A stretch of DNA of 64,000 bases, from NCBI RefSeq assembly GCF_008704495.1, contig NZ_CP023699.1, forward strand, positions 8,246,001 through 8,310,000. Direction: 5' to 3'. The position numbers and the translations under genes were made by a program. Below, piece after piece: positions 43,866-55,493 of this stretch. The first letter of the stretch is position 1, and each line of letters begins with the position of its first letter. Under the pieces are notes generated by a model that saw only the letters and a program-made list of their open reading frames with translations, was not told the DNA's origin and did no database searches. The DNA is from Streptomyces kanamyceticus. GTDB lineage: Bacteria > Actinomycetota > Actinomycetes > Streptomycetales > Streptomycetaceae.

Positions 43866-45617
43866 GTGGCAGCACCGAAGAAGGGCCGAAGGCAGAGCGC
43901 GCCGGGCAAGCCGGGCCGCTCACTGGTCTTCATCCTGATCGCCCTCGTGGCGCTGACCGGGGGAATGTTCCTTTCCGGGCACACCACGCCGCGCCTCGGC
44001 ATTGACCTCGCCGGTGGTACGAGCATCACGCTCGAGGCGAAGAACGAGCCGGGCCAGAAGAACGCGATCAACCCGACCAACATGAACACCGCGGTTGACA
44101 TCATCAACAACCGCGTCAACGGTCTGGGCGTCTCCGAGGCCGAGGTTCAGACCCAGGGCGACAAGAACATCATCGTCAACATCCCCAAGGGGACGAACGA
44201 GAAGCAGGCGCGCGAGCAGGTCGGTACGACCGCTCAGCTCTTCTTCCGCCCGGTGATCACGCAGGCCCCTGGTGCGCCGACGCCCCAGCCGTCCGACAGC
44301 GCCTCGACCGGCGCCGACAAGGACAAGGACAAGGGCAAGAAGGACGAGAAGGACAAGGCCACCGACAAGGCGACCTCCCCGACCTCCACCCCGACCTCCC
44401 AGGGCCGTGCCGTCAGCGACGCCCTGAAGGCCGACCCGACGCCGCCCGCCTCGGACAAGGCCAAGGACGGCAAGAAGGACCCCACCCCGTCCGCCGACCC
44501 GGCCACCGCCAAGCTGCAGGAGAAGTTCACCAAGCTCGACTGCACCGACAAGCGGGCCCGCGTCGCCGCGGGCCAGGGCGTCAAGCCGTCCGAGCCGACC
44601 GTGGCCTGTGGCAAGAGCCCCGACGGCAAGTCGTGGGACAAGTTCGTCCTCGGCCCCGCCGAGGTCAACGGCAAGGACGTCGACAAGGCGCAGGCGACCA
44701 TCAACCAGAACGCCGGTGGTGCCTGGGTCGTCAACATGACGTTCACCAAGGGCGGCGCGAAGAAGTTCGCGAAGGTCACCAGCAAGCTCTCGCAGCAGCA
44801 GCCCCCGCAGAACCAGTTCGCGATCGTCCTCGACGGCGACGTCGTCTCGGCCCCCAGCGTCAACTCGACCCTGAGCACCAACGCCGAGATCTCCGGCAGC
44901 TTCACGCAGGACTCCGCCAAGGACCTGGCGAACGTGCTGTCGTACGGCGCCCTGCCGCTCACCTTCCACGAGCAGAGCGTCACCACGGTCAGCCCGGCCC
45001 TCGGCGGCGAGCAGCTCAAGGCGGGTCTGATCGCCGGTGCCATCGGCCTCGCGCTGGTCATCATCTACCTGGTGGTCTACTACCGCGGCCTGTCGCTCAT
45101 CGCCATCGCGAGCCTCCTGGTCTCCGCGGCGCTGACGTACGCGATCATGACGCTGCTCGGCCCGACGATTAAGTTCGCGCTCAACCTGCCGGCGGTGTGT
45201 GGTGCGATCGTCGCCATCGGCATCACCGCGGACTCGTTCATCGTGTTCTTCGAACGCGTCCGGGACGAGGTCCGCGAGGGACGCACGCTGCGCCCCGCCG
45301 TCGAGCGGGCCTGGCCGCGCGCCCGGCGCACCATCCTGGTCTCCGACTTCGTCTCGTTCCTCGCCGCCGCGGTGCTCTTCGTGGTCACGGTCGGCAAGGT
45401 GCAGGGCTTCGCGTTCACGCTCGGCCTGACCACGCTGCTCGACGTCGTCGTGGTGTTCTTCTTCACCAAGCCGCTGATGACGCTCATGGCCCGCAAGAAG
45501 TTCTTCGCGAACGGCCACAAGTGGTCCGGACTCGACCCGAAGCGGCTCGGTGCCAAGCCACCGCTGCGCCGGTCCCGCAGTGCCTCCGCCGCCCCCGTCG
45601 ACCCGAAGGAGGCGTGA
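43866..45617 (+). CDS. secD: Protein translocase subunit SecD
   Basis: SecD uses the proton gradient to pull secreted proteins across the membrane. The 583-residue protein has a first membrane helix near residue 25, the GIDLAGGTSITLE signature, the P1 head, and five C-terminal helices with SYGALPLTF and ITADSFIVFFERVRDEVREGR. An insertion at about residues 135-218 within P1 is low complexity, with runs of DKDKDKGKKDEKDK and Thr/Pro/Ser. GTG 43866 follows GGGAGAACGAG. secF follows after one base. Confidence 0.95.
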   Translation: MAAPKKGRRQSAPGKPGRSLVFILIALVALTGGMFLSGHTTPRLGIDLAGGTSITLEAKNEPGQKNAINPTNMNTAVDIINNRVNGLGVSEAEVQTQGDKNIIVNIPKGTNEKQAREQVGTTAQLFFRPVITQAPGAPTPQPSDSASTGADKDKDKGKKDEKDKATDKATSPTSTPTSQGRAVSDALKADPTPPASDKAKDGKKDPTPSADPATAKLQEKFTKLDCTDKRARVAAGQGVKPSEPTVACGKSPDGKSWDKFVLGPAEVNGKDVDKAQATINQNAGGAWVVNMTFTKGGAKKFAKVTSKLSQQQPPQNQFAIVLDGDVVSAPSVNSTLSTNAEISGSFTQDSAKDLANVLSYGALPLTFHEQSVTTVSPALGGEQLKAGLIAGAIGLALVIIYLVVYYRGLSLIAIASLLVSAALTYAIMTLLGPTIKFALNLPAVCGAIVAIGITADSFIVFFERVRDEVREGRTLRPAVERAWPRARRTILVSDFVSFLAAAVLFVVTVGKVQGFAFTLGLTTLLDVVVVFFFTKPLMTLMARKKFFANGHKWSGLDPKRLGAKPPLRRSRSASAAPVDPKEA

Positions 45618-45618
45618 G

Positions 45619-46746
45619 ATGTCGAAGCTCGGCAATCTCGGCGCCAGGCTCTACCGCGGTGAGGTCGGCTACGACTTCGTCGGCAAGCGCAAGATCTGGT
45701 ACGCCGTCTCGATCCTGATCACCATCACGGCCATCGTGGGCCTCGCGGTGCGCGGTCTGAACATGGGCATCGAGTTCGAGGGCGGTGCGGTCTTCAACAC
45801 CCCGAAGACCAGCGCCTCGGTCGCCAAGGCCGAGGAGTCCGCGGAGAAGGCGTCCGGCCACGACGCGATCGTCCAGAAGCTGGGTGACGACAAGCTCCGC
45901 ATCCAGATCGCGGGCGTCGACATCAACAAGTCCGACCAGATCAAGAAGTCGCTGGCCACGGACCTGGACGTCAAGGCCGAGGACATCGACGCCGACCTGG
46001 TCGGCCCCAGCTGGGGCGAGCAGATCGCCAACAAGGCCTGGCAGGGCCTGGCGATCTTCATGATCCTCGTGGTGATCTATCTGGCCATCGCCTTCGAATG
46101 GCGCATGGCCATCGCGGCACTGATCGCGCTGATCCACGACATCACGATCACCGTGGGTGTGTACGCCCTGGTCGGCTTCGAGGTCACCCCGGGTACGGTG
46201 ATCGGTCTGCTGACCATTCTCGGTTACTCGCTCTACGACACGGTCGTGGTCTTCGACAGCTTGAAGGAGCAGTCGAAGGACATCACCAAGCAGACCGGGC
46301 ACACCTACAGCGAGCTCGCCAACAAGAGCATCAACGGCACCCTGGTGCGCTCCATCAACACCACGGTCGTCGCGCTGCTCCCGGTCGCGGGCCTGCTGTT
46401 CATCGGTGGCGGTGTCCTGGGCGCGGGCATGCTCAACGACATCTCGCTCTCGCTGTTCGTCGGCCTCGCGGCCGGTGCGTACTCCTCGATCTTCATCGCC
46501 ACGCCGCTCGTCGCCGACTTCAAGGAGCGCGAGCCGCAGATGAAGGCCCTCAAGAAGCGGGTGCTCGCCAAGCGCGCGGCGGCCGCGGCCAAGGGCGAGT
46601 CGGCCGAGGCCCCCGAGCGGGGTGCCGCCGAGCCGGATGACGGCGAGGACGGTCCGGAGGACGCCGCTGCGGCGGTCGTCGGCCCGCGCACCCAGCCCGC
46701 GTCGCGCAACCGCGGCCGGGGCCGCCCCTCGGGGAAGCGCCGATGA
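45619..46746 (+). CDS. secF: Protein translocase subunit SecF
   Basis: SecF forms a complex with SecD and YajC. The 375-residue protein has the N-terminal helix, MGIEFEGGAVF in place of the D-x-x-GG motif, and five C-terminal helices including LTILGYSLYDTVVVFD and SIATTVVALLPVAG-like SINTTVVALLPVAGL. The C-terminus has an Arg/Gly/Ala-rich extension. ATG 45619 follows GAAGGAGG. The stop overlaps apt as ATGA. Confidence 0.95.
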   Translation: MSKLGNLGARLYRGEVGYDFVGKRKIWYAVSILITITAIVGLAVRGLNMGIEFEGGAVFNTPKTSASVAKAEESAEKASGHDAIVQKLGDDKLRIQIAGVDINKSDQIKKSLATDLDVKAEDIDADLVGPSWGEQIANKAWQGLAIFMILVVIYLAIAFEWRMAIAALIALIHDITITVGVYALVGFEVTPGTVIGLLTILGYSLYDTVVVFDSLKEQSKDITKQTGHTYSELANKSINGTLVRSINTTVVALLPVAGLLFIGGGVLGAGMLNDISLSLFVGLAAGAYSSIFIATPLVADFKEREPQMKALKKRVLAKRAAAAAKGESAEAPERGAAEPDDGEDGPEDAAAAVVGPRTQPASRNRGRGRPSGKRR

Positions 46747-47291
46747 CCGAGCTGGCAGGCGTCACGGAGCTGCTGCTCAGCCGCATCCGTGACGTCCCGG
46801 ACTACCCGAAGCCTGGCGTGCTGTTCAAGGACATCACGCCGCTGCTCGCCGACCCGGAGGCGTTCGCCGCGCTGACGGACACGCTGGCCGATCTCAGCGC
46901 CCGGCACGGCGCCACGAAGATCGTCGGTCTGGAGGCCCGCGGCTTCATCCTCGGCGCCCCCGTCGCGCTGCGCGCGGGGCTCGGCTTCATTCCCGTGCGC
47001 AAGGCGGGCAAGCTCCCCGGAGCGACGCTCAAGCAGCGCTACGACCTGGAGTACGGCAGCGCCGAGATCGAGGTGCACGCCGAGGACCTGGCCGCAGGTG
47101 ACCGCGTCATGGTCATCGACGACGTCCTCGCCACCGGCGGCACCGCGGTGGCCTCGCTCGACCTCATCCGTCGTACGGGCGCCGAGGTGGCAGGTGTCGC
47201 GGTCCTCATGGAGCTCGGCTTCCTCGACGGCCGGCAGAAGCTCGAGCGCGCCTTGGACGGGGCGCCGCTGGAGGCTCTGATCACGGTCTGA
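46743..47291 (+). CDS. apt: Adenine phosphoribosyltransferase
   Basis: Apt converts adenine and PRPP to AMP for purine salvage. The 182-residue protein has the flexible-loop GVLFKDITPLLADP, the EARGFILGAPVA segment and the PRPP-binding VMVIDDVLATGGTA. The ATG overlaps the secF stop by 4 bp. Linkage to secF and relA is conserved in actinobacteria. A terminator follows. Confidence 0.96.
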   Translation: MTELAGVTELLLSRIRDVPDYPKPGVLFKDITPLLADPEAFAALTDTLADLSARHGATKIVGLEARGFILGAPVALRAGLGFIPVRKAGKLPGATLKQRYDLEYGSAEIEVHAEDLAAGDRVMVIDDVLATGGTAVASLDLIRRTGAEVAGVAVLMELGFLDGRQKLERALDGAPLEALITV

Positions 47292-47608
47292 GAGGACTCG
47301 CAGGACGTTACGACGGGCGTTCCGGCTTCGGCCGGGGCGCCCGTCGTGCGTGTCCCGCACGGACCGGCCGGATCCCGCCACCGGCGCGGGTGCCGGGATG
47401 GCGCGGACCGTCCGACGGGCGGGACGCGGTGGACGGGGGACGGCCGAGGGGCCAGAGTGTCGGGGGCGGGGGAATCCGGGGGCAGCCTCTCGCGTTTCTC
47501 CAGTACAGAGCTGTCTCACCGGCCGAAGGCGAGCCGGAGGCCCAGGATCGATACCATGGGCTCTTCGGGGCCTGACCGAGGGACCCCGATCGCGCACAGG
47601 GAGCGCTC
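47292..47608. other. Intergenic region upstream of relA
   Basis: These 317 bases hold the apt terminator and a possible -10 (TACCAT, 47552-47557) about 50 bp before relA without a clear -35. No gene is supported. Confidence 0.5.
47310..47347 (+). terminator. Terminator after apt
   Basis: ACGACGGGCG (47310-47319) pairs with CGCCCGTCGT (47338-47347); an inner CCGGC/GCCGG stem extends the hairpin. It separates apt from relA. Confidence 0.75.
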
Positions 47609-50140
<2,532 letters not shown>

Positions 50141-50150
50141 GCCACTACGG

Positions 50151-50187
50151 AGAGGGGCTCCCACACGCGATGTGCGGGAGCCCCTCT
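50151..50187. terminator. Bidirectional terminator between relA and the DUF349 gene
   Basis: AGAGGGGCTCCC (50151-50162) pairs with GGGAGCCCCTCT (50176-50187); an inner CAC/GTG pairing extends the stem. It lies between convergent genes. Confidence 0.82.
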
Positions 50188-50220
50188 ACGTAGACAGCGA
50201 AGACGCGTGCGGCGGAAAAC

Positions 50221-51453
50221 TCAGCCGCCGAACTCGTGCAGCCCCTTCAGAGCCTGGTCGAGCAGCGCCTGACGACCGTCGAGCTCCCTCTGGAGCTTGT
50301 CGGCCTTCGAGGTGTTGCCCGCGGCGCGAGCGGTCTCGATCTGGCCCTGGAGCTTGTCCACGGCGGCCTGCAGCTGACCGGTGAGACCCTCGGCACGCGC
50401 GCGTGCCTCCGGGTTCGTGCGGCGCCACTCGGTCTCCTCGGACTCCTGCAGCGCCCGCTCGACCGCGTGCATCCGGCCCTCGACCTTGGGCCGCGCGTCA
50501 CGCGGCACGTGGCCGATGGCCTCCCAGCGCTCGTTGATGGAGCGGAACGCGGCACGGGCAGCCTTCAGGTCCGACACCGGGACGAGCTTCTCGGCCTCGT
50601 CCGCCAGCTCCTCCTTGAGCTTCAGGTTCTCGCCCTGCTCGGCGTCGCGCTCCGCGAAGACCGCGCTGCGCGCCGCGAAGAACACGTCCTGGGCGCCGCG
50701 GAAGCGGTTCCACAGGTCGTCCTCGTGCTCGCGCTGCGCGCGGCCCGCCGCCTTCCAGTCGGTCATCAGGTCGCGGTACCGGGCGGCCGTCGGGCCCCAG
50801 TCCGTCGAACCCGACAGCGCCTCCGCCTCGCCGACCAGCTTCTCCTTGGCCTTGCGGGCGTCCTCGCGCTGGGCGTCGAGCGACGCGAAGTGCGCCTTGC
50901 GGCGCTTGGAGAACGCCGAGCGGGCGTGCGAGAAGCGGTGCCAGAGCTCGTCGTCCGACTTGCGGTCGAGCCGCGGCAGGCCCTTCCAGGTGTCGACCAG
51001 GGCGCGCAGCCGCTCGCCGGCCGCCCGCCACTGCTCGCTCTGGGCCAGCTCCTCGGCCTCCACGACCAGGGCTTCCTTGGCGTGCCGCGCCTCGTCGGAC
51101 TGCTTGGCCTTCTGGACCTTGCGCTCCTCGCGACGCGCCTCGACGCTCTCCACCAGCTTGTCGAGCCGCTTGCCCAGGGCGTCCAGATCGCCGACCGCGT
51201 GTGCCTCGTCCACCTGCTGGCGCAGGTGGTCGATGGCGGTCATGGCGTCCTTGGCCGACAGGTCGGTCGTTTTCACCCGGCGCTCGAGAAGTCCGATCTC
51301 GACGACCAGACCGTCGTACTTGCGCTCGAAATAGGCGAGGGCCTCGTCAGGAGATCCTGCCTGCCACGAACCGACCACTCGCTCGCTGCCGTCGGCCGTA
51401 CGCACGTACACGGTCCCCGTCTCGTCGACGCGGCCCCACGGGTCGCTGCTCAC
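50221..51453 (-). CDS. DUF349-repeat coiled-coil protein
   Basis: The 410-residue protein has an N-terminal ~60-residue part and then three to four DUF349 helical repeats, each with the pattern W-x-x-(L/F) ... (D/E)LW-x-RF, for example DDELWHRFSHARSAF and DDLWNRFRGAQDVFF. It is highly charged and forms extended coiled coils. In other bacteria DUF349 proteins are linked to ribosome or stringent-response biology, but the function is not proven. GTG 51453 follows GGAGGAGG. It is convergent with relA, a constant neighbour in Streptomyces. Confidence 0.88.
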   Translation of the reverse strand: MSSDPWGRVDETGTVYVRTADGSERVVGSWQAGSPDEALAYFERKYDGLVVEIGLLERRVKTTDLSAKDAMTAIDHLRQQVDEAHAVGDLDALGKRLDKLVESVEARREERKVQKAKQSDEARHAKEALVVEAEELAQSEQWRAAGERLRALVDTWKGLPRLDRKSDDELWHRFSHARSAFSKRRKAHFASLDAQREDARKAKEKLVGEAEALSGSTDWGPTAARYRDLMTDWKAAGRAQREHEDDLWNRFRGAQDVFFAARSAVFAERDAEQGENLKLKEELADEAEKLVPVSDLKAARAAFRSINERWEAIGHVPRDARPKVEGRMHAVERALQESEETEWRRTNPEARARAEGLTGQLQAAVDKLQGQIETARAAGNTSKADKLQRELDGRQALLDQALKGLHEFGG

Positions 51454-51587
51454 AGCGCCTCCTCCACATGATGCCTGCGCAGGGCCTCGGGGCCCCCGGC
51501 ATCGTCCACAGTTTCGTCACCGCCAACATAGGCGACCGGCGGGGCGGCTGTCCGCATCCCGCACGACCGAAGTTTGCCTGGCGGCGC

Positions 51588-52412
51588 TCAGGATTTCGTC
51601 ACGGTCGCCTTGTCGATGGCGACCGTCGCGTTCGGGGCGCCATCGCCCTGCCCGGTGCTCTCCCCGGCGGCGGCGATCTTCTTGAGCACCTTCATGCCCG
51701 ATTCGGAAATGGTCCCGAACGGTGTGTAGTCGGGCGGGAGCTGACTGTCCTGGTAGACGAGGAAGAACTGGCTGCCGCCGGTGTCCCGTCCCTTCTTCGC
51801 CTTGGCGTTGTACTGGTTCGCCATGGCGACCGTGCCCGCCGGATACACGTTCCCCTTCAGGCGCTTGTCCTTCAGGTTCTCGTCGGGGATCGAGTAGCCG
51901 GGGGTGCCCTCACCGGTGCCCTTGGGGTCGCCGCACTGCAGGACGTAGATGCCGCCGGTGGTGAGCCGGTGACACTTGGTGTGGTCCAGGTAGCCCTTGT
52001 TCACCAGGAAGTTGAAGGAGTTGACGGTGTGCGGGGCCTTGGCGGCGTCCAGGTCGAGGCCGATGTCACCGCACGTCGTCTTCAGGTCCATCGCGTAGTC
52101 GGCGGACTTGTCGATGGTGAGTGCGGGCTCCTTCTTGAAGCTCAGCGGCTTCACCTTGCCGGGTGCCGCCTTCTTGCACGGGTCCTTCGGAGGCGTGCTG
52201 CTGGGCTGCGCGTTCGCGTCGTCCAACGCGTCGTCACCGTCGAAGGCGCCCGCCGCGTACGACACCGCGCCGCCCGCCACGACCACGGCGAGGGCTCCCG
52301 CGAGGACCGCGTTGCGCATCCGCGCCCTGCGCCGCGCGGCGTCGCGGCGCTGCTGCTGGCGCAGTGCCTTCTCCCGGGCGAGCTGCTTGCGGCGCTGTTC
52401 CTGGCTGACCAC
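51588..52412 (-). CDS. Membrane-anchored cyclophilin-type peptidyl-prolyl isomerase
   Basis: The 274-residue protein has a basic N-terminal region (SQEQRRKQLAREKALRQQQRRDAARRR), one membrane helix (AVLAGALAVVVAGGAVSYAAG) and an outside cyclophilin domain: NFLVNKGYLDHTKCHRLT, GSQFFLVY in place of the FFI signature and TPFGTI. It would catalyse proline isomerisation on exported proteins. The start is taken as GTG 52412 with GGGAGAAGAG upstream; an in-frame longer reading to 52439 is possible. Three cysteines occur in the extracellular part. Confidence 0.88.
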   Translation of the reverse strand: MVSQEQRRKQLAREKALRQQQRRDAARRRARMRNAVLAGALAVVVAGGAVSYAAGAFDGDDALDDANAQPSSTPPKDPCKKAAPGKVKPLSFKKEPALTIDKSADYAMDLKTTCGDIGLDLDAAKAPHTVNSFNFLVNKGYLDHTKCHRLTTGGIYVLQCGDPKGTGEGTPGYSIPDENLKDKRLKGNVYPAGTVAMANQYNAKAKKGRDTGGSQFFLVYQDSQLPPDYTPFGTISESGMKVLKKIAAAGESTGQGDGAPNATVAIDKATVTKS

Positions 52413-52577
52413 CGGCTCTTCTCCCCTTCTCCCGCGCACGTCTCCTCATGCGCTGCGTAGTGCCCCGTACCGTATATGGGTTACCTGTGGAATCGGCAGC
52501 GCCGGTAGGCTCTGATCTGCCGCGTTCCCGCCGGGGACCGCGGCTGCCTCCCGCCGGACGACGAACGAAGGACGATC

Positions 52578-53291
52578 GTGCTCATTGCCGGGTTCCCCGC
52601 CGGGGCCTGGGGCACCAACTGCTATCTGGTCGCCCCCGCCGCAGGCGAGGAGTGCGTGATCATCGACCCGGGCCACCAGGCCGCCCAGGGAGTCGAGGAC
52701 GCGCTGAAGAAGCATCGGCTCAAGCCCGTCGCGGTCATCCTCACCCACGGCCACATCGACCACGTCGCCTCGGTCGTCCCGGTGTGCGGAGCGCACGACG
52801 TGCCCGCGTGGATCCACCCCCGCGACCGGTACATGCTGAGCGACCCCGAGAAGGCGCTCGGCCGCTCCATCGGGATGCCGCTGATGGGTGAGCTGACGGT
52901 GGGGGAGCCCGACGACCTGCGGGAGCTGACCGACGGCGCGGACCTGAAGCTGGCGGGCCTCGACTTCTCCGTCGCGCACGCCCCGGGGCATACGAAGGGG
53001 TCGGTGACCTTCCGGATGCCCGAGACGCAGGAGATCCCCTCGGTCTTCTTCTCGGGCGATCTGCTCTTCGCCGGCTCCATCGGACGCACCGACCTGCCCG
53101 GCGGCAGCCACGCCGAGATCCTCGACTCGCTGGGCCGGGTGTGCCTGCCGCTCGACGACTCGACCGTGGTCCTGTCGGGACACGGTCCCCAGACATCCAT
53201 CGGCCAGGAGCGCGCCACCAATCCGTACCTGCGGCAGGTGGCCGCCGGCCTGGGCGCGGACGACACGTCCGCCCCGCGACGAGGAATGTGA
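52578..53291 (+). CDS. MBL-fold metallo-hydrolase (glyoxalase II-like)
   Basis: The 237-residue protein has the metallo-beta-lactamase metal motif THGHIDHV (HxHxDH) near residue 56, a later histidine in VAHAPGHTKGS and an aspartate in FFSGDLLFAGSIGRTD, which would bind two metal ions. It resembles hydroxyacylglutathione hydrolase-like enzymes, but actinomycetes use mycothiol, so the substrate is uncertain. GAAGGA precedes GTG 52578. hisS follows after 12 bp, suggesting one transcript, as in other streptomycetes. Confidence 0.88.
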   Translation: MLIAGFPAGAWGTNCYLVAPAAGEECVIIDPGHQAAQGVEDALKKHRLKPVAVILTHGHIDHVASVVPVCGAHDVPAWIHPRDRYMLSDPEKALGRSIGMPLMGELTVGEPDDLRELTDGADLKLAGLDFSVAHAPGHTKGSVTFRMPETQEIPSVFFSGDLLFAGSIGRTDLPGGSHAEILDSLGRVCLPLDDSTVVLSGHGPQTSIGQERATNPYLRQVAAGLGADDTSAPRRGM

Positions 53292-53303
53292 CGAGAGAAC
53301 ACC

Positions 53304-54566
53304 GTGAGCACCTTCAAGGCCCCCAAGGGCACCTACGACCTGCTGCCGCCGGACTCCGCGAAGTACCTGGCGGTGCGCGAGGCGATCGCCGCTCCGCTGC
53401 GCAACTCGGGCTACGGCTACATCGAGACGCCCGGTTTTGAGAACGTCGAGCTGTTCTCGCGCGGCGTCGGCGAGTCCACGGACATCGTCTCCAAGGAGAT
53501 GTACGCCTTCGAGACCAAGGGCGGCGACCAGCTCGCGCTGCGCCCCGAAGGCACCGCCTCGGTGCTGCGCGCCGCGCTCGAAGGCAACCTGCACAAGGCG
53601 GGCAACCTCCCCGTCAAGCTCTGGTACTCGGGCTCCTACTACCGCTACGAGCGCCCCCAGAAGGGCCGGTACAGGCACTTCTCCCAGGTGGGCGCCGAGG
53701 CGATCGGTGCCGAGGACCCGGCGCTCGACGCCGAGCTGATCATCCTGGCCGACCAGGCGTACCGCACCCTCGGCCTGCGGAACTTCCGGATCCTGCTCAA
53801 CTCGCTCGGCGACAAGGAGTGCCGCCCCGTCTACCGCGCCGCGCTGCAGGACTTCCTGCGCGGGCTCGACCTGGACGAGGAGACACGTCGACGTATCGAC
53901 ATCAACCCGCTGCGGGTCCTCGACGACAAGCGGGCCGACGTCCAGAAGCAGCTGGTGGGCGCGCCCTCGCTGCGCGACTACCTGTGCGACGCCTGCAAGG
54001 CGTACCACGAGCAGGTCCGCGAACTGGTCACGGCGGCGGGCGTCGCCTTCGAGGACGACGAGAAGCTGGTCCGGGGCCTCGACTACTACACCCGCACCAC
54101 CTTCGAGTTCGTCCACGACGGCCTCGGCTCGCAGTCCGCGGTCGGCGGTGGCGGTCGCTACGACGGCCTGTCCGAGATGATCGGCGGCCCCTCGCTGCCC
54201 TCGGTCGGCTGGGCGCTCGGCGTGGACCGCACGGTGCTCGCGCTTGAGGCGGAGGGCGTCGAGCTCGAACTGCCCGCGTCCACCAGCGTGTTCGCGGTGC
54301 CGCTCGGCGAGGAGGCGCGCCGCGTCCTGTTCGCCAAGGTGACGGAGCTGCGCAAGGCCGGTGTCGCGGCGGACTTCTCGTACGGCGGCAAGGGCCTCAA
54401 GGGCGCGATGAAGAACGCCAACCGCTCGGGCGCGCGCTTCACCGTCGTCGCGGGCGAGCGGGATCTCGAAGAGGGCGTCGTCCAGCTCAAGGACATGGAG
54501 TCCGGGGAGCAGGAGGCGGTCGCGGTGGACGAGGTCGTGGCGGTCCTCCAGGGGAAGCTGGCGTAA
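53304..54566 (+). CDS. hisS: Histidine--tRNA ligase
   Basis: The 420-residue class II synthetase has the N-terminal [15 protein letters not shown], motif 2 [20 protein letters not shown], the histidine-specific [12 protein letters not shown] and the C-terminal anticodon-binding domain ending in a short helical tail. All motifs for adenylate formation are present. GTG 53304 follows a GAGAGAA tract. It is probably co-transcribed with the upstream hydrolase gene. Confidence 0.96.
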   Translation: MSTFKAPKGTYDLLPPDSAKYLAVREAIAAPLRNSGYGYIETPGFENVELFSRGVGESTDIVSKEMYAFETKGGDQLALRPEGTASVLRAALEGNLHKAGNLPVKLWYSGSYYRYERPQKGRYRHFSQVGAEAIGAEDPALDAELIILADQAYRTLGLRNFRILLNSLGDKECRPVYRAALQDFLRGLDLDEETRRRIDINPLRVLDDKRADVQKQLVGAPSLRDYLCDACKAYHEQVRELVTAAGVAFEDDEKLVRGLDYYTRTTFEFVHDGLGSQSAVGGGGRYDGLSEMIGGPSLPSVGWALGVDRTVLALEAEGVELELPASTSVFAVPLGEEARRVLFAKVTELRKAGVAADFSYGGKGLKGAMKNANRSGARFTVVAGERDLEEGVVQLKDMESGEQEAVAVDEVVAVLQGKLA

Positions 54567-54570
54567 ATCA

Positions 54571-54639
54571 AGCCCCTCCGGCGATTGAGGAGCGGGGTCC
54601 GGGGCAGCGCCCCGCGGCCTCGCCCCCGGCGGAGGGGCT
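54571..54639. terminator. Bidirectional terminator within a Streptomyces intergenic repeat
   Basis: AGCCCCTCCG (54571-54580) pairs with CGGAGGGGCT (54630-54639), with an inner GGGGC/GCCCC stem (54601-54613). The sequence TCCGGCGATTGAGGAGCGGG is a member of the same repeat family as the last unit at 37402. The hairpin ends between hisS and the convergent permease gene. Confidence 0.78.
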
Positions 54640-55493
54640 CACCCATCGCGCCGGTCCTTCCACCGGAAGGTCAGCAGGCACAGCACGAGCCCTCCGACGC
54701 ACCACGCGCCGAGCACCAGGGCGATCTTTCCGTACTCCCAGCTCCCCGCCTGTTCGAGCACCTGCGCGGAATCCGGCAGGAACACCCCGCGAAAGCCCTG
54801 GCACATCCACTTCAGCGGGAACAGCGCCCCGATGTTCAGCATCCAGTCCGGAATGGTGTCGATGGCGATGTACACGCCGGAGATGAACTGCAGCACCAGG
54901 AAGGGCAGGATGACCACCGAGGTGGCGCTCCGCCCCGACCTCGGGACGCTGCTGATCGCGATGCCGAGCAGCGCACAGCTGGTGATCCCCAGGACGAAGA
55001 TCCAGCCGAAGGTCAACCAGTCGCTCGCGCGCGTGGGCAGGTCGACGTCGAAGAGGCTCACGCCGACGATCAGCAGGAGCGCCGTCTCCAGGACGCCGGT
55101 GACCAGGACCAGCCAGATCTTTCCCAGGAAGTACGCGGCCGGGGGCATCGGCGTCCCGCGCAGTCGGCGAAGCACCTTCTCGTCCCGCTCGATCGCGATC
55201 GAGATGCCGAGGGACTGGAAGCTGGTCGACATGATGCCCGCGGCGATCATCGCGGCGACGTACAGCTGGGAGGCGGTGATGCCCGCGCCCGACACATCGT
55301 CGCTGAAGATCGACGCGAAGAGGAAGAGGAAGACGATGGGGAAGGCGAAGGTGAAGACGACCTGTTCGCGCTGGCGGAAGAACTGCCGCAGTTCCAGGGC
55401 GCCTTGATGCAGGCCGAGCCCCCAGGCGCCGGGCAGCCGGTCGGCGGCGGCGCCCGGCGAGCGCGTTCCCTCGGTGCCGGTCGTGGTGGTCAT
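54639..55493 (-). CDS. ABC transporter permease, ABC-2 type
   Basis: The 284-residue protein has six predicted membrane helices in the ABC-2 exporter arrangement, starting near VVFTFAFPIVFLFLFASIF, with the family signature around FQSLGISIAIERDEKVLRRLRGTPM that links helices 2 and 3. The substrate is unknown; drug or lipid export is common. The ATG overlaps the ATPase stop by 4 bp (ATGA on the minus strand), so the subunits are coupled. Confidence 0.9.
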   Translation of the reverse strand: MTTTTGTEGTRSPGAAADRLPGAWGLGLHQGALELRQFFRQREQVVFTFAFPIVFLFLFASIFSDDVSGAGITASQLYVAAMIAAGIMSTSFQSLGISIAIERDEKVLRRLRGTPMPPAAYFLGKIWLVLVTGVLETALLLIVGVSLFDVDLPTRASDWLTFGWIFVLGITSCALLGIAISSVPRSGRSATSVVILPFLVLQFISGVYIAIDTIPDWMLNIGALFPLKWMCQGFRGVFLPDSAQVLEQAGSWEYGKIALVLGAWCVGGLVLCLLTFRWKDRRDG

